Shown here: piece by piece, positions 24,231 to 38,200 of the stretch
How positions within the stretch are numbered: position 1 is the stretch's first letter
How the letters are laid out: each line of letters starts with the position of its first letter
Assembly: GCA_019914945.1 (NCBI GenBank)
Contig: CM034106.1
Coordinates: 2,046,001-2,110,000 of the forward strand
Direction: 5' to 3'
Length of the DNA: 64,000 bases
Source of the DNA: Typha latifolia
Taxonomy: Eukaryota > Streptophyta > Magnoliopsida > Poales > Typhaceae
Translations under genes and position numbers: made by a program
Notes under the pieces: model-generated
What the model saw: the letters and a program-made list of their open reading frames with translations, nothing else
Told to the model about the DNA's origin: nothing
Databases searched by the model: none

Positions 24231-24932
24231 TTGGCAGAGTGGAGAGAGGGGGGTGGGTGGGGACCACGCGGCAGCAACCGTACAAGTAAATATGGGGGCG
24301 TGTCTCAGCCTCAGCCGCCGGCGCCACCCTTTTGTCTCTTTCCCATCGCCTAAGGTCAAGCCCACCCCCCCCCCCTGGGGTCCCACCACCCGCCGCCACG
24401 CGTTGCGTCCTCATTAGCCGCGCCCCATAGCGTGCTCCTTATCTGGGCCCCGCCTAAGTGGTCCTCGGCGCCTAGTTCCTCCACGTGGCCTCGGAGAGGT
24501 CTCCTTCTCCTCCTCCTCCTTCTCGTCCTCCCTCCCCCGCGCTGTTTTAATCATGGAACAAAAATATCGTGGACGTGGTGGTGGTGGTGAGATGGAGTGG
24601 GGTTTGGGAACGAGGGGGTGAGTTTATCACCGAACCGCCACCTGCCCAACTAACGCAGCGCGATGGGTGGTTTAATAATCGCTTGTTGGGGTTCCTAACC
24701 ATTATGAATAATAGATTGCGATTGTGATTCCCTTTAATTAATCATTTGGAAAATTGGGGTTCTTTTTCTTTTTGATGCAGATTACCCCCTAGATTTGAGT
24801 CTTATTAAAAGAGGAGAGTAAAATGGAGGGGGGTAATTGTAATTAGGTTAAACTGTAGGCGTTGATATGCAAAAAAAAGTCAATGAACAAGGCCTAGATA
24901 AAAACAATAACAACCAACACAACTACTAGTCT

Positions 24933-24965
<33 letters not shown>
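24231..24965 (+). promoter_or_regulatory. GC-rich proximal promoter and pyrimidine-rich leader of the KNOX gene
   Basis: Sequence turns sharply GC-rich at 24231-24560. It contains ggtcccac (24379-24386), which fits the TCP-factor consensus GGNCCCAC, and ccacgtgg (24481-24488), a G-box. A CT tract (24932-24965) directly precedes the coding exon, typical of plant 5' leaders. I could not place a convincing TATA box. Confidence 0.45.
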
Positions 24966-25037
24966 GTGATCGTGGAGCTAGGCGTCTCCGAGTGGGGGAT
25001 AGAGAAGAGAGGAATCGGGTCACCGCAGCGTGACCTT

Positions 25038-28000
25038 ATGGCGTTCCACGGCCACCTCTCGCACGACATGGGAATCCCTCCCCAGTACGCGGAGCAACAC
25101 CTTGGCGACAACCATGCGGTGCTGAGACCCACCTTGGACCAGCTTGACGGGAAGCCTCACCTCGGCGCCGGTCCGGCGTGGCTTCTACGGCAGCAGGGCG
25201 GCTACTCCGACGGTAGCTTCCTCCACCTCCAGACCACGTCCGACTCCTCTGCCTCGCCATCGTCCGCCGCCGGATGGATGCCGCGCCCGGCGATCTTGCA
25301 GAGGAACGGCAGCGGCGGCGGAGGAGGGGGCGGGGAGTCGATGATCGCGTCGGCGGCGGCGATCTCCGCGGATCCCGATGAGGGACACGTGGCTACGGGG
25401 GAGGCGGCCGCGCAGGAGAAGGCGAGGTACAAAGCGGAGATCTTGGCGCATCCGCTGTACGAGCAGCTACTGTCGGCGCACGTGGCGTGCCTCCGGATAG
25501 CCACGCCCGTGGACCAGCTCCCGAGGATCGACGCGCAGCTCGCGCAATCCCAAAACATCGTCGCCAAGTACTCCGTCCTCAACGGCGGCGGCCAGATGAT
25601 CCCAGACGAGAAGGAGCTCGACCAATTCATGGTGAATTTCCCCCCCTCCTCTCTCTTTCTCGTATGCAAAATTTTTCATGTCTTTGGTTCTTGAATTCCT
25701 TATACCTTGTTAGCTCTCAACTAATCCAGATTTTTTTTAAAAGATGCTTTGCATGCAATTTTATAGCTAAAATGGATATCATACAGATGCTTTAATAATC
25801 TAATTGGAGGAGTTGTTTAAAGAATTCAATGGTTGCCGAGATATTAAATGTTTTTGGATGGGATTTTTAGAAGTTATGTGCTTCACCATCTTCTTCTTTT
25901 CTTTCCTATAGGTTTAAGTTATTCCCTAATCTTTTTCTCTGATCTAATTCTTTCTTGAGACGACTATGTCGGCAAATCCCTGGTTGTGCGCTTGGACCTT
26001 TGCCAGAGAAGAATGATGTCTAATATCTCAGCATTAAATGCGGGATTTTAACTTATCTTGTCATTAAGCAATTTATTATATTGAAGGATTTGTACCCACT
26101 TTGCTCTCTGGGCTCTGATCAATGCAAGATTGTGGAATGACAATTTGGAAGTTCATTAATTTCATCTCATCCGATTCAAATGTATGGAGCAACCTTAAAT
26201 CCTTCAAATACTTTTTGTTGTTGTTGTGTTTTCCGATGACTAAAGTTGTTCTCCTTTCTTTGTTAGGAAGTACATATTTTACAGTGAAGAAGTGAATGGA
26301 GACCACATGGTGAAAGAGAAATTGGAGTTTAACAGATTGCAAGTTGCTAACCAAAGATCATTTCCTTTCTTCCTCGAACTTGGAGATTTTCTTTTTGAAA
26401 TTTGATCACCAAGAGAGCACATTTATTCAATTAGGCAAAAAATTCTTTCTCCTTAAGTATATCAGGTGGATATTCCTCATTATTGAGGCGGACCCCACCC
26501 AACACCAGTTGCTATTCTTTTTGTTCAAGCATCAAGGAGAGACAGATAGCTAAATAAGTTACAGAACTGACATGCTACTTCAGGTAGATCCGATTGATCT
26601 AGAAGTTTGGTAATTAGTACTAGATGGAACAAAGTCATAAACAATTAAATGTGAAAGGTGGGTATGAACAGAGGGATTTGACTCGGTGGATTTGCATTCA
26701 TCAGTTTATCTGTCATGTGGAATTGGAGCTGATTAAAGTTCAAAATCCCAGTTTCTATTGAAATTTAAACACTCACTATCGAGGGATAGGGTTCAGATTG
26801 GTGTGCGCCTTTCTTGCTTCAAAAGTGTGATATAATTTTGATGCAGTTTCTTTCTTGATCAAATTATGCTGTTTTAAGGTGAAGTAACTCCACAGTCCAT
26901 GCTGATGTTCAGATTTCTTTGTTCATTGAAAAGAGTTCTTGATTAAACTTGCAATTTTGTTGGGTCACTTGATAGTTGATACAATGGTCATGCTAATTGC
27001 TGCAGGTTTTCTCTCATTGTTCACTGATAAATTTCTTGATTCTGAATTTCAGGATCAAAATAATGTCTGTTTCTTTGGACATTAATTGTTCTATCTTACT
27101 CTTATTTTTTTACTCTGGCTGTTTTGAAAAAGATATAGGGCTTGTAGCCTTTTGTGAAGCTCATTTGTTTGTTTAATTTAGTACAAGAAAGCAAAGTTAT
27201 AACATCTTCCTCTTTTTCTCAGACACACTACGTCTTGCTCCTATGTTCATTTAAAGAACAACTACAGCAACATGTACGGGTTCATGCAATGGAAGCAGTG
27301 ATGGCATGCTGGGAGCTTGAACAATCTCTACAAAGCCTGACAGGTGAATTTCAACTGCTGCTACCTTTTTCGTGGGCTTAGATCAATGAAAAAAATAATT
27401 TGTAAACCTAGCACACCCATCATATTGGACCTCAGTCATACTTCACTTCTGACCATGATGTGGCTATATAGCCTATATTTTTGTGGAGTTATTTGAAATT
27501 GAGCTTCGAAGGATTGATAATCTACGTATACCAAGTAGTTTGACCCTGTACATATTGATCTTACTATATCAATGGTACTGGAGTCCTTATCTTGTCATTA
27601 GGATAATAAATCAATTTTAGTGCATTCACATGAACATGTCTAGCTACGGGTATGCATATCAATTTGACAGTCCAGATTTAGCATTAGCACTTTCTGTAGA
27701 AAGCAAGTTCAGATAAATAAACAAACCAACTATTCTTTTCTTAGTATGGCATAATAGCAATTAGCAAGGATTCTAATTGTTGTCATAATTTATAAAGACT
27801 ATTATAAGTAAAAGGTGTAAAATGTAGTCACTGTGAAAGAATTCAGTATTCAAACAGAATCTTGTTATCCTTAACCTGGTATTAAAGATTACTTTTTCAC
27901 TCGTACTTATGTTGTTTCTTGTCCATCCTTTTACATATTTTAAGGTAAATTTATTCTTACTATGTGCTTTTGACATGTGTATAATATAAAACCTGTCAGA

Positions 28001-29674
28001 GGAATATTGACCAATGACAGAGAAACTTAGCAGTAAAACTACACAAGCAACGTGCTTATTGGATAAATTTCCATACGGAAACCTCCTGATAATTTAGTGA
28101 CAAGCATACACACATTTATAAACATGTATAGACAAACAACATACATATGTAGCTCCCCTTTCAGTTTGATACATGAGCAGGAAATTTCATTTTTATGCAT
28201 ATATAATCTATCACTATCAAGTATCAAGTTAACTGAGACACCAAAGCTTTGTGTTTACTTGTCGCAACTAAATGTTGCATCAATTTTTCAATTTCTTCGG
28301 TTTCCAACTCCATCACCATAGTTTGTCTTTCATTTAGTTTCATAATTATAGAAGTTCAACACTTTTGAAAGCATATTCTGGCGTGTGGTAGGTTAAAAAC
28401 ATATAAGAGGAGCTTTCTACATGTCCTTGGGGTCTCTGTACTGGTCGTATCCTTTTCCCTTTGACACCCTAGGATTTGGCAACTTAGAAGAACCGTGAAA
28501 GCTAAATTTGGCAGCTATAATTTCAGGGATAGATGGTCTGATTAACATTGAAAGATACCAATATGCAACCATTTCATAGAGAAAATACATGATGTTCCTC
28601 AGAAAGTACCAGAGAATGCTACTGATTCCTATTTTTTCCAACACGGCAGGTTAAAATTGTTAATACAGCTTGATTAGTACTCAGAATATTATTTCCTAGC
28701 CAACCTGTAAAATAATAGTGCTAGACAAATTTTTGATATTGCTCGTGCTTTTTGACAAATGGACAAAACAATTATCAGGCTTAGTAGTTCTCTTATTCAA
28801 GGTGATTTATGATGTATTACTTATGCAGTTTGGCTTTCTATGTACTTTTGGTTACCACTGCTGAACCTGATTGTAATGTGTGAATGCTGCAGGAGTATCT
28901 CCTGGCGAAGGCACTGGAGCAACTATGTCAGATGATGATGATGAACAAGCAGATAGTGAGACAAACTTGTTCGATGGAAGCCTAGATGGACCAGACAGCA
29001 TGGGGTTTGGTCCCCTTATTCCGACTGAGAGTGAACGATCCTTAATGGAACGCGTCCGGCAAGAGCTGAAACATGAGCTTAAACAGGTAGGCAGCAAACA
29101 TTTTGCTGCAGCTGTCTTGATTAATAGTTTATTAACTAAATCTCTTCAATTTTCAGGGTTATAAAGAGAAGATTGTGGACATTCGCGAAGAGATTCTCCG
29201 CAAGAGAAGAGCTGGAAAACTTCCAGGAGATACAACTTCGACTTTAAAAGCTTGGTGGCAATCCCACTCTAAGTGGCCCTACCCAACGGTAAGTGAGGAT
29301 ATCATCATTAAGCAAGCACCAATTCATTTCTATTGGATTGCTGATATTTAACAAGCTTAGAAGTACTTAAGCTACATTGGCGGCTTCAACCAGAATTATG
29401 TGATTATAGCATGTAGAACCTACTTGAACTAGGACTATTTTTGAACTCATGCAGGAAGACGACAAGGCAAGACTGGTGCAAGAAACAGGGTTGCAACTAA
29501 AGCAAATTAATAATTGGTTTATCAATCAAAGAAAAAGGAACTGGCACAGCAATCCATCCTCATCATCTGCACTAAAAAGCAAACGAAAAAGGTATCACAT
29601 GGCAACCTTCTCTGTCTGTTTCCAAATTTTTTCTTCTTCTCAACACTTTCTGCCTATTGAAGTAATGCAGGTGA
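25038..29674 (+). CDS. KNAT3: Class II KNOX homeodomain transcription factor (KNAT3-like)
   Basis: A TALE homeodomain regulator of the KNAT3/4/5 group, which works in the nucleus as a heterodimer with BELL proteins. Exons: 25038-25631, 27223-27343, 28893-29086, 29157-29288, 29455-29591 and 29671-29674; frames join exactly for 393 aa. The N-terminus has Gly and Ser runs. KNOX1 lies at about 128-170 ([20 protein letters not shown]) and KNOX2 at about 199-238. An acidic [14 protein letters not shown] stretch follows. The ELK helix begins at about 293, and the homeodomain spans about 320-382 with the PYP loop extension (344-346) and WFINQRKRN (368-376). The basic tail SKRKR ends at a stop formed by splicing into 29671. 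Without that splice the frame runs on to 29703. The ATG at 25038 begins MAFHGH as in class II relatives. Confidence 0.95.
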
Positions 29675-30066
29675 CAGAGATGCCTAACACTTGGGGTAGA
29701 TGATCGCTGGAATGAAATCATAGAAAGTGTGAAACGTTTACAGTGTGCAGAACAATTAAACTCAAACCGAAAGTGCACAACAATCTCCAGAACCACCAGG
29801 CAATCACCCCAATGTTTTTCAAAAGGAAAACACTTAATCATCGCATGAAGGCAAAGGCAAATAGTACTGCAAGTAATTGATTATGAATCATTGTAGCAGC
29901 TCTTTTACAGGTCTGTAGAGCAGTGGCAGTAGTAGTGGACATTGATAGATGAGGTAGTATAGTAGTAGTGTTCTCTTTCCCCTCATCGCTGGTTGGTGGG
30001 ATTTAGTTTATTTTGACCCTATACATGTACTTTGTTTAGATATATACAAGTGTGGATGTATATAGC

Positions 30067-30072
30067 AATAAA
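30067..30072 (+). terminator. Candidate KNOX poly(A) signal AATAAA
   Basis: Canonical hexamer about 390 bases after the stop, preceded by TGTA-rich upstream elements (tacatgtac, gatgtata). This arrangement suits a plant 3' end. Confidence 0.5.
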
Positions 30073-30189
30073 TTGTCATGACAACTTGCTAAAATTACTA
30101 CCAATTGATATTAGTGAGTATAAATTGTGGGGATTAGGATAGCCAAATTGTGCAAGGTGTACCTATATATATATATGTATATATTTGTA

Positions 30190-32431
30190 ATAGTCATACT
30201 TTTATTGAAGTCCTTCATCATGGTGTGCTTCGAATCACTCTTATAGTCTTTATCTGTTACAAGTGGGTAACAATTCTGGTCCTAAGGTTTTTTTGCAGCT
30301 AGGTAGTCATTTTATTGAAATCTCCAGGTTAGCCATCTATGGGAGCATTTGTTGAGAAAAGCTTTTTTATTTTCAAAATAGAAAACATAGACTCTTGGGC
30401 GTATCTTTTATATAAATTATGTATATTTTTATTATAAAAGTACGCGTATCTAATATAAAAATTAAATACTTCAGTTTTAAGAGTTCAATCTTATTATTAC
30501 TAAAACTTAAAAAGTGCCATCTCACATAACATATCAAAGGAAAAGAGGAGAGGCCTATTGCAAAAATCCGGAAGAAGAATTGATATGGATGCAATAGAAT
30601 TTAGTGCGTGTTGGTTAAAGTTGCACTTTCCATGAACTTGAAAGAGATTGCCATGAGATTAGTATGAGTTGGACGCATGGGTTGCTGGAAATTGAGCATA
30701 TCTCAACAAACTTAATTTATGGCATCTTTTGTCCCTTTTTAATATCTCTTTGTGTTTTAGTACTTGATCTATATAAATTATGTCTTAAAATTTAAAAAAT
30801 TGAGGAAAAGTTTGAGTTATTTTTAGATATATTTGTCTCTAAGTTAGAAGACCCAAGAAAAATAGGGAGAAATCAAGAGAGTAGGATAGTGTTTTAGGAC
30901 TTTTATTTTAGCCCTAAAAATCTATAGTTGGGTTTTTAACATAATTGCCACCGAAATCTTTTTAAAACTTATTATTCTTGAGAAATTATATAATATGATT
31001 AGTTTCAAACAATCGATTAAAAATTGATACTTAAAGAGGGGGAAATAGGACCACAACAATGGGTAAAGTATTAAATGCAAACACTCAGGAAGACTACCAA
31101 GATACGGAGTCTTAAAAGCAACAAGCCATTAGACCGGCTAATTGTGCCAGAACAACAAATTAAAACAGCAAGAGTCTTGGAAGGCAAAGTTATACAACGG
31201 AGCTAGCACATCAGGAAAGACTCACAAGTAATGGAGTATCTCTAGACCACTAAAATACCCATCAAACATAGACCTGCGAACAAGTTATAGAATCAAAAAA
31301 TAAGAAACAAAATCTAGCTCATGCGTGTACGTCCACGCAATGCACATAGAAGCATAATCTAGCCCATGCATGTACATGCGCACACCAAGATGCAAACCAA
31401 ATGGAGGTAAATAGGCATGGTCGGCGGTGGCTAGGTGCGGACGGAGACGGAGACGGAGACGACAGTGAAAGTTTCGACGGGTGGGGAGAGGGGAAGAGCC
31501 ACCCCCTGGGCAAGGAAGAAACCTCTTCGACGAGGGAGGAAAAGTTTGAACCCTAGCTGATGCCAGTTTTAATAATTAATTAGTTACATATTTAACCGGT
31601 GAAATGATATTTTTGAAAGAGCTTAATGAATTTTGAAGAATATAGTGGGTTACTGGCTATTATGTTATTTTAACAACTTTCTGTGGTAATTATCCCATTA
31701 TTTTCCGACATACCAATTCTCCGAGTCTCACCGTCGTGAAGCTACTAGGAGAGGTGCCGTCAACACAGCCATCAATGTTTATAAATTAGCAAGGGAAAAT
31801 TTGTGAACTCCAGAAGGTTTCCTAGCTCTTAAGCGTTGATACATCCTCTAAAAGGGATTTTTGTCACCGAGTAGGCTTTCTGGGTGCTTAAGGACCAGAA
31901 AGCGTGCCAGTTCACATAGAACATAATTTTTCTTGAGAAACTTCAAATTCAGAATATTGACTTCTGCAAACAGAATAGAATCATCAATCTGATTGCAATA
32001 TGGGCTTAGCCTTTCAATGCACTCTGATGATAATTATCATAAGAAATTGGATTCCTGTCACTGTAGACACATGAATAAATTATAATTATTCTGGACAACT
32101 TGACACTGATATCAAACAAAATTGGACATTTCTTGTTTATTAAATGGACATACTTGACCAGTTTAAATGAAAGAATTGAGGAAGAAAGTCCTTCACAACA
32201 CTTTGGAGACAAGGGTAGCAACTGCGGTCACAAACTATGAAACAATTGACAATAGTATTAACAAATGCTATGGACACAACCCTCTACAGTGTTTTCCTAA
32301 AGGCTGCACATAATACCTTCCAAAGGCTAATAAGCTGCACACAAAATGACAAGCAGGTAAAATCCCCAGAGTATCAGAGTGATATACAAAATTGTGTCTG
32401 ACTGAGTCTGACTTCTGGATGCGTCTTGGTT
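30190..32431. other. Intergenic region between the convergent KNOX and RAF genes
   Basis: AT-rich spacer with one inverted-end repeat (30930-31675) and the probable 3' UTR of the kinase gene (down to about 32140, where a reverse AATAAA lies). No other gene seen. Confidence 0.5.
30930..31675. mobile_element. Inverted-end repeat related to the element at 36425
   Basis: The left end reads GGGTTTTTAACATAATTGCC; the right end read inward has AATAACATAATAGCCAG and, further in, a TTCAAAA..CTCTTTCAAAAAT segment. Both match the ends of 36425-36906. The interior (31380-31560) is GC-rich, with repeated ggagac, and may be a captured host fragment. Target duplication not evident. Confidence 0.45.
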
Positions 32432-34133
32432 TTAGGCTTGTCCTTTTTGTGGAGAAGCTGCCATAGAACGCAATCTGCTAGCAATCACTGTAAAGCTTGG
32501 CCTATCTGATGGTTCAGTAGACCAGCATTGCTCCATCAATGATCTCCATTCTGGGTCACAAGACTCCGGCACTTGAGGACGCAATGTGTTACTCACAATA
32601 CCACCTGTCAAAAATGCAAATATCAAGTATATGCATCTAATGTTTGTCTACAAAGATGAGAAAATTCTGTTCCATCAATAATGTGCCGAACACCAAGACA
32701 AATAGCAGTTTCATCCCTAATGAAGGATTAGTTTTCTATTTAGAGCTTAATTCGATCAGCCAATGGGGATTCTTCAACTTATGCTTAGTCAAATTATTAA
32801 TTGCTGCAATAATTCCTCCCAGAGAATCAGAATCCTCTAGGAGTCAGGATAATAGATTAAGTTATCATAGTAACATATAAGTTTATATAACAGCTCAGTT
32901 CTACAAGATATTACCTATAATGACTCCATAGTGTAAGTCTGCATATGGCTCATCTCCAGTAAGCAGTTCCCACATCACAATTCCAAACGAGAAAACATCA
33001 ACCTGAGAATAGGTTGCAATCAGACAAATGGTCATACAGGATAAAATCCTAAGGAGCTGACATAACGGCAATCTAGAAGTACCGTGCTGATCTAAGAACA
33101 TAATGCAGAGAGAAAGCAACAGATATGGGGGAAAAAAGAATATTAGTAGACCTTCTCTGATACCAAACTACTGCCACCATTTAGAAGCTCAGGAGCCATC
33201 CAAGGAAGTGTTCCTCGTACACCACCAGAGATTAAGGTCTGGCATTTCACTTTTGAAAGACCAAGATCACCAACCTGCAAGATGCATAAACCAACCACAG
33301 AGACAAATAAGAAATTTTCATTACCTAAGTGAGTTTCCACATACTCCATGTTTGCCCGTCGAGTCATATAATTCCAAGATAAATCATGCACGTATATGCT
33401 TGTGACAGTTACATATGCAAAAAAAATAAAAAAAAAGAACTATCCTTCACATTGAAACAAAGCATCACTATCATAACCTGAGTCCCTAGTCCTGATAAGA
33501 CGTAATTGTGAGTCAGCATGTTGACATGGAATACGTAGCTCCAAAAAAACTAGTAATATAACAAACTATTCTCCCAGAAAAGTTGTTATTCATATCATAG
33601 AAGAGAATTCTGATTATGTTACTCCCAATAACCATGAAAGCCAATACTATGCAAACAAAGAATTCACCTAAGTGTTGGAACCGATTTCAGACTTCATAAC
33701 ATACTAAAATGATAGATCAACATCCCATTACAATGCAATGAGGGACTCAAGTTCACAAGTTAGCCCTCATGAATCATTCTCATGGCAATGCGACAAAATA
33801 GCAGAATAGAGTGTGCCACAATAATATTCCTCTAAGGAAAACTCCTTTAACGGATTCATTTTGTCATCCTCTTTGTACACATCTAGCCATGAAATAGATG
33901 ATAACAAACTGGCACCAAACTTGAGAAGTGGAATCAACTTGATTAGGATGACAGTTCTTAAAATTCAAACCATCCAGACACATTGTGGTACGTAGCAAGC
34001 AAATTCCGCTTATCACCATTCAAACCACTTGGGCACATTGTCTAAATAGTAGATACTATTAACCATTAGCCAATTACAAGGTAACATCAAACATTCAATT
34101 GATATTCAACAAATGTTCCATACAAACATGCAT

Positions 34134-34170
<37 letters not shown>

Positions 34171-34183
34171 AGAGAGGGAGAGG

Positions 34184-34270
<87 letters not shown>

Positions 34271-35153
34271 GTTTCAAGTTGAAGATTTGTCAAGGAGCCA
34301 TGCCAAACAAGGACTTGCCGTGTCAATGATGAATCAGCACCCGAAACCCACTAACCCATTAAAGGTAGTCAAAACCTCAAAGGCCTTTGGCGGCAGCTAC
34401 TTCTTTACTAGAAAAAGGTTGAAGTGAAAGAACGATAAAGAGAAAGAGAGGAGATTAAGGAGAAATTCAAGATTTCTTGGTCAAATCCCATCAAAACGTA
34501 AATTATTCTTTTATTCGCTTAAGTATTTTCTTTGTTTTACACTTTAAAATAGGTCAAAATTGATATGTGAACATGTTATATATTGATTATTGCTATAACT
34601 TCAATAAAGTAAGGCATTTACAATATTATGTAAGGATAGAAGACTACTTTAGGCTTTAAAGCATATATTCAAACAAAAAACATATTTTAAAATACTTTTT
34701 TTAGGGATAAAAGACATTAGAAAAAAATTATGGGTGTATCAAAGTCGTGTCAGTACGTGCCACTAGCACACAAGGGCGTGCCAAAGCCGAGTTGGCACAC
34801 TTTATATTGACTGGGTATTAGCATGACACGCTCTTCAACACAACAATCCTTAAAGATCATTTACAACATTTAAAGACTTAGAAACCATAATTCATAAATC
34901 AAGTCTCTCTTAATCAAATAGAGCACAAAATAATGTTTTAAAGCTCCAAATGAAATAAAATTTGTTTAAAAACAAAGAAAAATTTCAAAGCATGTAGATC
35001 AAGATCATTGGATTTGATCCATCATCAAATAACCTGACAATGAGTTGTCCTATGTACCCTTTATCACCACTATCCAATTTGTGAATTCTTGATGGAAAAG
35101 TAACATTTGCAGCATATAATTGAATACTAGGTAGTTGGGATATTCCAAATCCT

Positions 35154-35209
<56 letters not shown>

Positions 35210-38200
35210 CAAACGATATTGAGGACTTCTTCCTATCGGAAGCTCTCTCAATATATTTATCTTCTCTTCCAATTTCATTATCTAGAAAGATAACTATATA
35301 TACATATCTTGTTGACATTTTTGGACAAGTCTAGAGTACACCACTTTAATTGATTTCCTCTCACAGTGAACTCAATTGTTGTAGCTTCAATTTGCCAAAG
35401 ATGCAAGTGTTTCTTCTTATCCTTTATAGAAAAAAGACGCATGCATTTAGGCTTGTTGCTTTCTTATCCCACAATAATAAACAAGATGTTTTGGATATAG
35501 ATGCTTATTTAGATCACATAAATATGAATTATGCAGAATTAAATATACACTAATAATAAGACTACACACACCAAGTTTCTTAGTTTCAGCCGATCCCGAT
35601 TCAGATTGACTGAAACGGATTAGGATCGGCCATAACTGATCTGAATCCCACCACAAAACTAGTCTATTGATTGATTTCAGTGAGGTATCGACCAAATAAC
35701 TAGTCTATTGATTGATTTCAGTGAGGTATCGACCAAATCAACCGATACTTGATCCAGATTGGGTAAGTTTCGGCTGAAACGAACCAAAATCAGGAGAAAG
35801 AAAGGGAGAAAAAGAGGAGAGAGGGAGAGAAAGAGAGGATAGAGAGCTCATCAGAGAGAGAATAAAGTAAAAATGACATATCTGAGGTTGCTGAAGGTTG
35901 ACGCAGCCTGATCGTCATTGGAAGAGTTTGTCAAACATTGACGGAGGCCAAAACTATGTCAAAGAAGCATCAACTTTGGGGAGGAAGTGGGAGAGGAAGA
36001 GTGAGAGTGCTAGAGGGAGAGAGAGGGATAGAGAGGGAGAGAGAGGAAGAGTGAGAGGGAGAGATTTTTGAGGGAGTATCGGTTTGGTTTTCTTGAAGCA
36101 GGTGAGATTAGAGATAAAGAGATTTTTCTAAAACTTTTAGAATTTTTCATGTCTTAAAAATTATTCTAAAATACAAGCTGATATGAATAGCCAATACTAT
36201 CGATACAACTGATATATATCGTTTTTTCGGACTGCCAAACCATATCCCGATACTTGGAATCTTGGTACATACAAGGTCCTAATTACTATAGAAATATATG
36301 TCCAAAGTGCTTGGCTTTTAAGAGTTCAATGTAGACAAAACTAGTCACATGTCAAACATCATATGGTCCTCGACTCCTTGGTAATTTGATAGCAACATGT
36401 ATACATTCAAAAGTATATCTTTTTGGGCTTTTTACATAATTGCCATTGAAAACTTTCAAAATATCATAATTGCCATTACATTCTTTAAAATATCAAATTG
36501 CCACTAAAATCTTTTGACTTTTTCAAAATTGCTATTATGATTAATTCTAAACAGAATGTTCCTATCATATAATTATTAAAGCTAATAGACACCTAAATTG
36601 CTAAAATACCCAACTTTTTTTAAGTTTAGAGTGTAAAATATTTATCAACAATTTTTGTCACATAAAAATAAGATATATTTCGTTGTACTATAGTAATGAG
36701 TATAATGTTGGGTAGCTTTTAAACTATTTTTAATAATTTATACAATAGCAAAATATTCTTTTTTAGATCTAAGTTGTATTATAATCATGATTTGTTAGAT
36801 TTAACTAATGGATTGCATTTTTGAAAGAGCACAATGATTTTAGTGGTAATTATGATATTTTGAAGAATGCATTTTAAAAGTTTCATGACAACTATGTAAA
36901 AATCCAGTCTTTCTTTTAACATATTTGTATGGCTAATGTCAACTATAATATTGCTGAAAAAAACATGTTTCTGATAACTACGTATGCAAATCTAATGATG
37001 GATTGAATGGCAATATGATGTACTCAAAAGAGATTCCATCATTTTGGCATTGCAACACAATCAAAGATGCTTACCTTGCATATTGGACGCTGAGGATCCC
37101 TTAAATTCACAAGCAAATTGTCGCTTTTCAAGTCAAAGTGTACAATATTCTTGCTGTGCAAGTATTCCATTCCAAAGGCAGCATCCATTGCAATAATTAA
37201 ACGTTTACGGCGATCAAGTGTCCTGTTGGGGAACAACGAAGAGTCAAAACACTCTTTTCTATGAAATTATAATCTTTCCTTACACTTATAGAAGGACCAA
37301 AGTAGCCTAATACTGTAAGGATATAAACATATCAGATAAAAAAGTCTTGTAATTTGAGGAAATACTTGTCATTCTTCTGTAAAGCATGTCGAAGAGATCC
37401 ATTAACCATGTATTCTGTCACTGTAGCAATGGATCCTCCAGGTCCATCCAGCACAACACCGTAAAATGCCACAACATTTGGGTGGTGTAAATCAGCAAGC
37501 TTGGATGCTTCATTCCAGAAGTCAGACCTCTGAGGATATCCATGAATACTGATAAAAGTAAGACTCAAAACAATAATACATCGCAATAAGTTTAACAAAT
37601 CTGTGCATACCGTGCGTTCCTGCTCTGATGGTTTCCCAGCGAAGCACCTCTCATTAATTCTCTTTATTGCAACATCAGAACCTCTCCATTTTCCATGATA
37701 CACAGTTCCAAATGTTCCTGAACCTAGCTCTTGCAACTCTTCAAGGTCACTGTTCTTTATGATCTGGAATGAAATAGAGAAAAGGCAAATCAACAAAAAT
37801 AAATAAACGTATTAGGCTTATTCATAAAATTCTTAAAGATGAAAAATTAAAAGAATTCAAAATCGAACTTGCAGGCGTGAGCCAATGTCATCTGCAATTG
37901 GAAAACCAAGACTAGTCCTCTCCGGCAATTTGCTTTCTAGGACCTGAATTATGTTCAGTTCAGCACCAAGAGAAATCAAGAGCATAAGATTGTATAGAAG
38001 ATAATTTGCTCACCTCAGTGATGTGATCTTCCGTGACTATATTACTATTGATAGTGCCACTTTCTTCATCAAATAAAGGAACAAATTCTTTTGTTTCACG
38101 AGAAAAAGAAGTTTCAGATGATTGGAGAACAGATGCTACCATGCCCTCTTCCATAGCTTTCAAATCTAGCTCAAAATGTTCTCCTGAACATGAGCCAAGA

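Noticed and set aside
24966..25037. N-terminal extension of the KNOX protein
   Set aside because: It would need a GTG start inside the pyrimidine-rich leader; the ATG at 25038 gives the expected class II N-terminus.
25202..25669. 155-codon frame antisense to KNOX exon 1
   Set aside because: Shadow frame of a GC-rich exon; no known domain, and the sense strand codes the KNOX1 domain.
34087..34329. Open frames on both strands made of Ser-Leu or Arg-Glu repeats
   Set aside because: They are translations of the (GA)n microsatellite in the kinase intron.
34985..35318. Frames with Tyr-Ile repeats
   Set aside because: They are translations of the (TA)n microsatellite.
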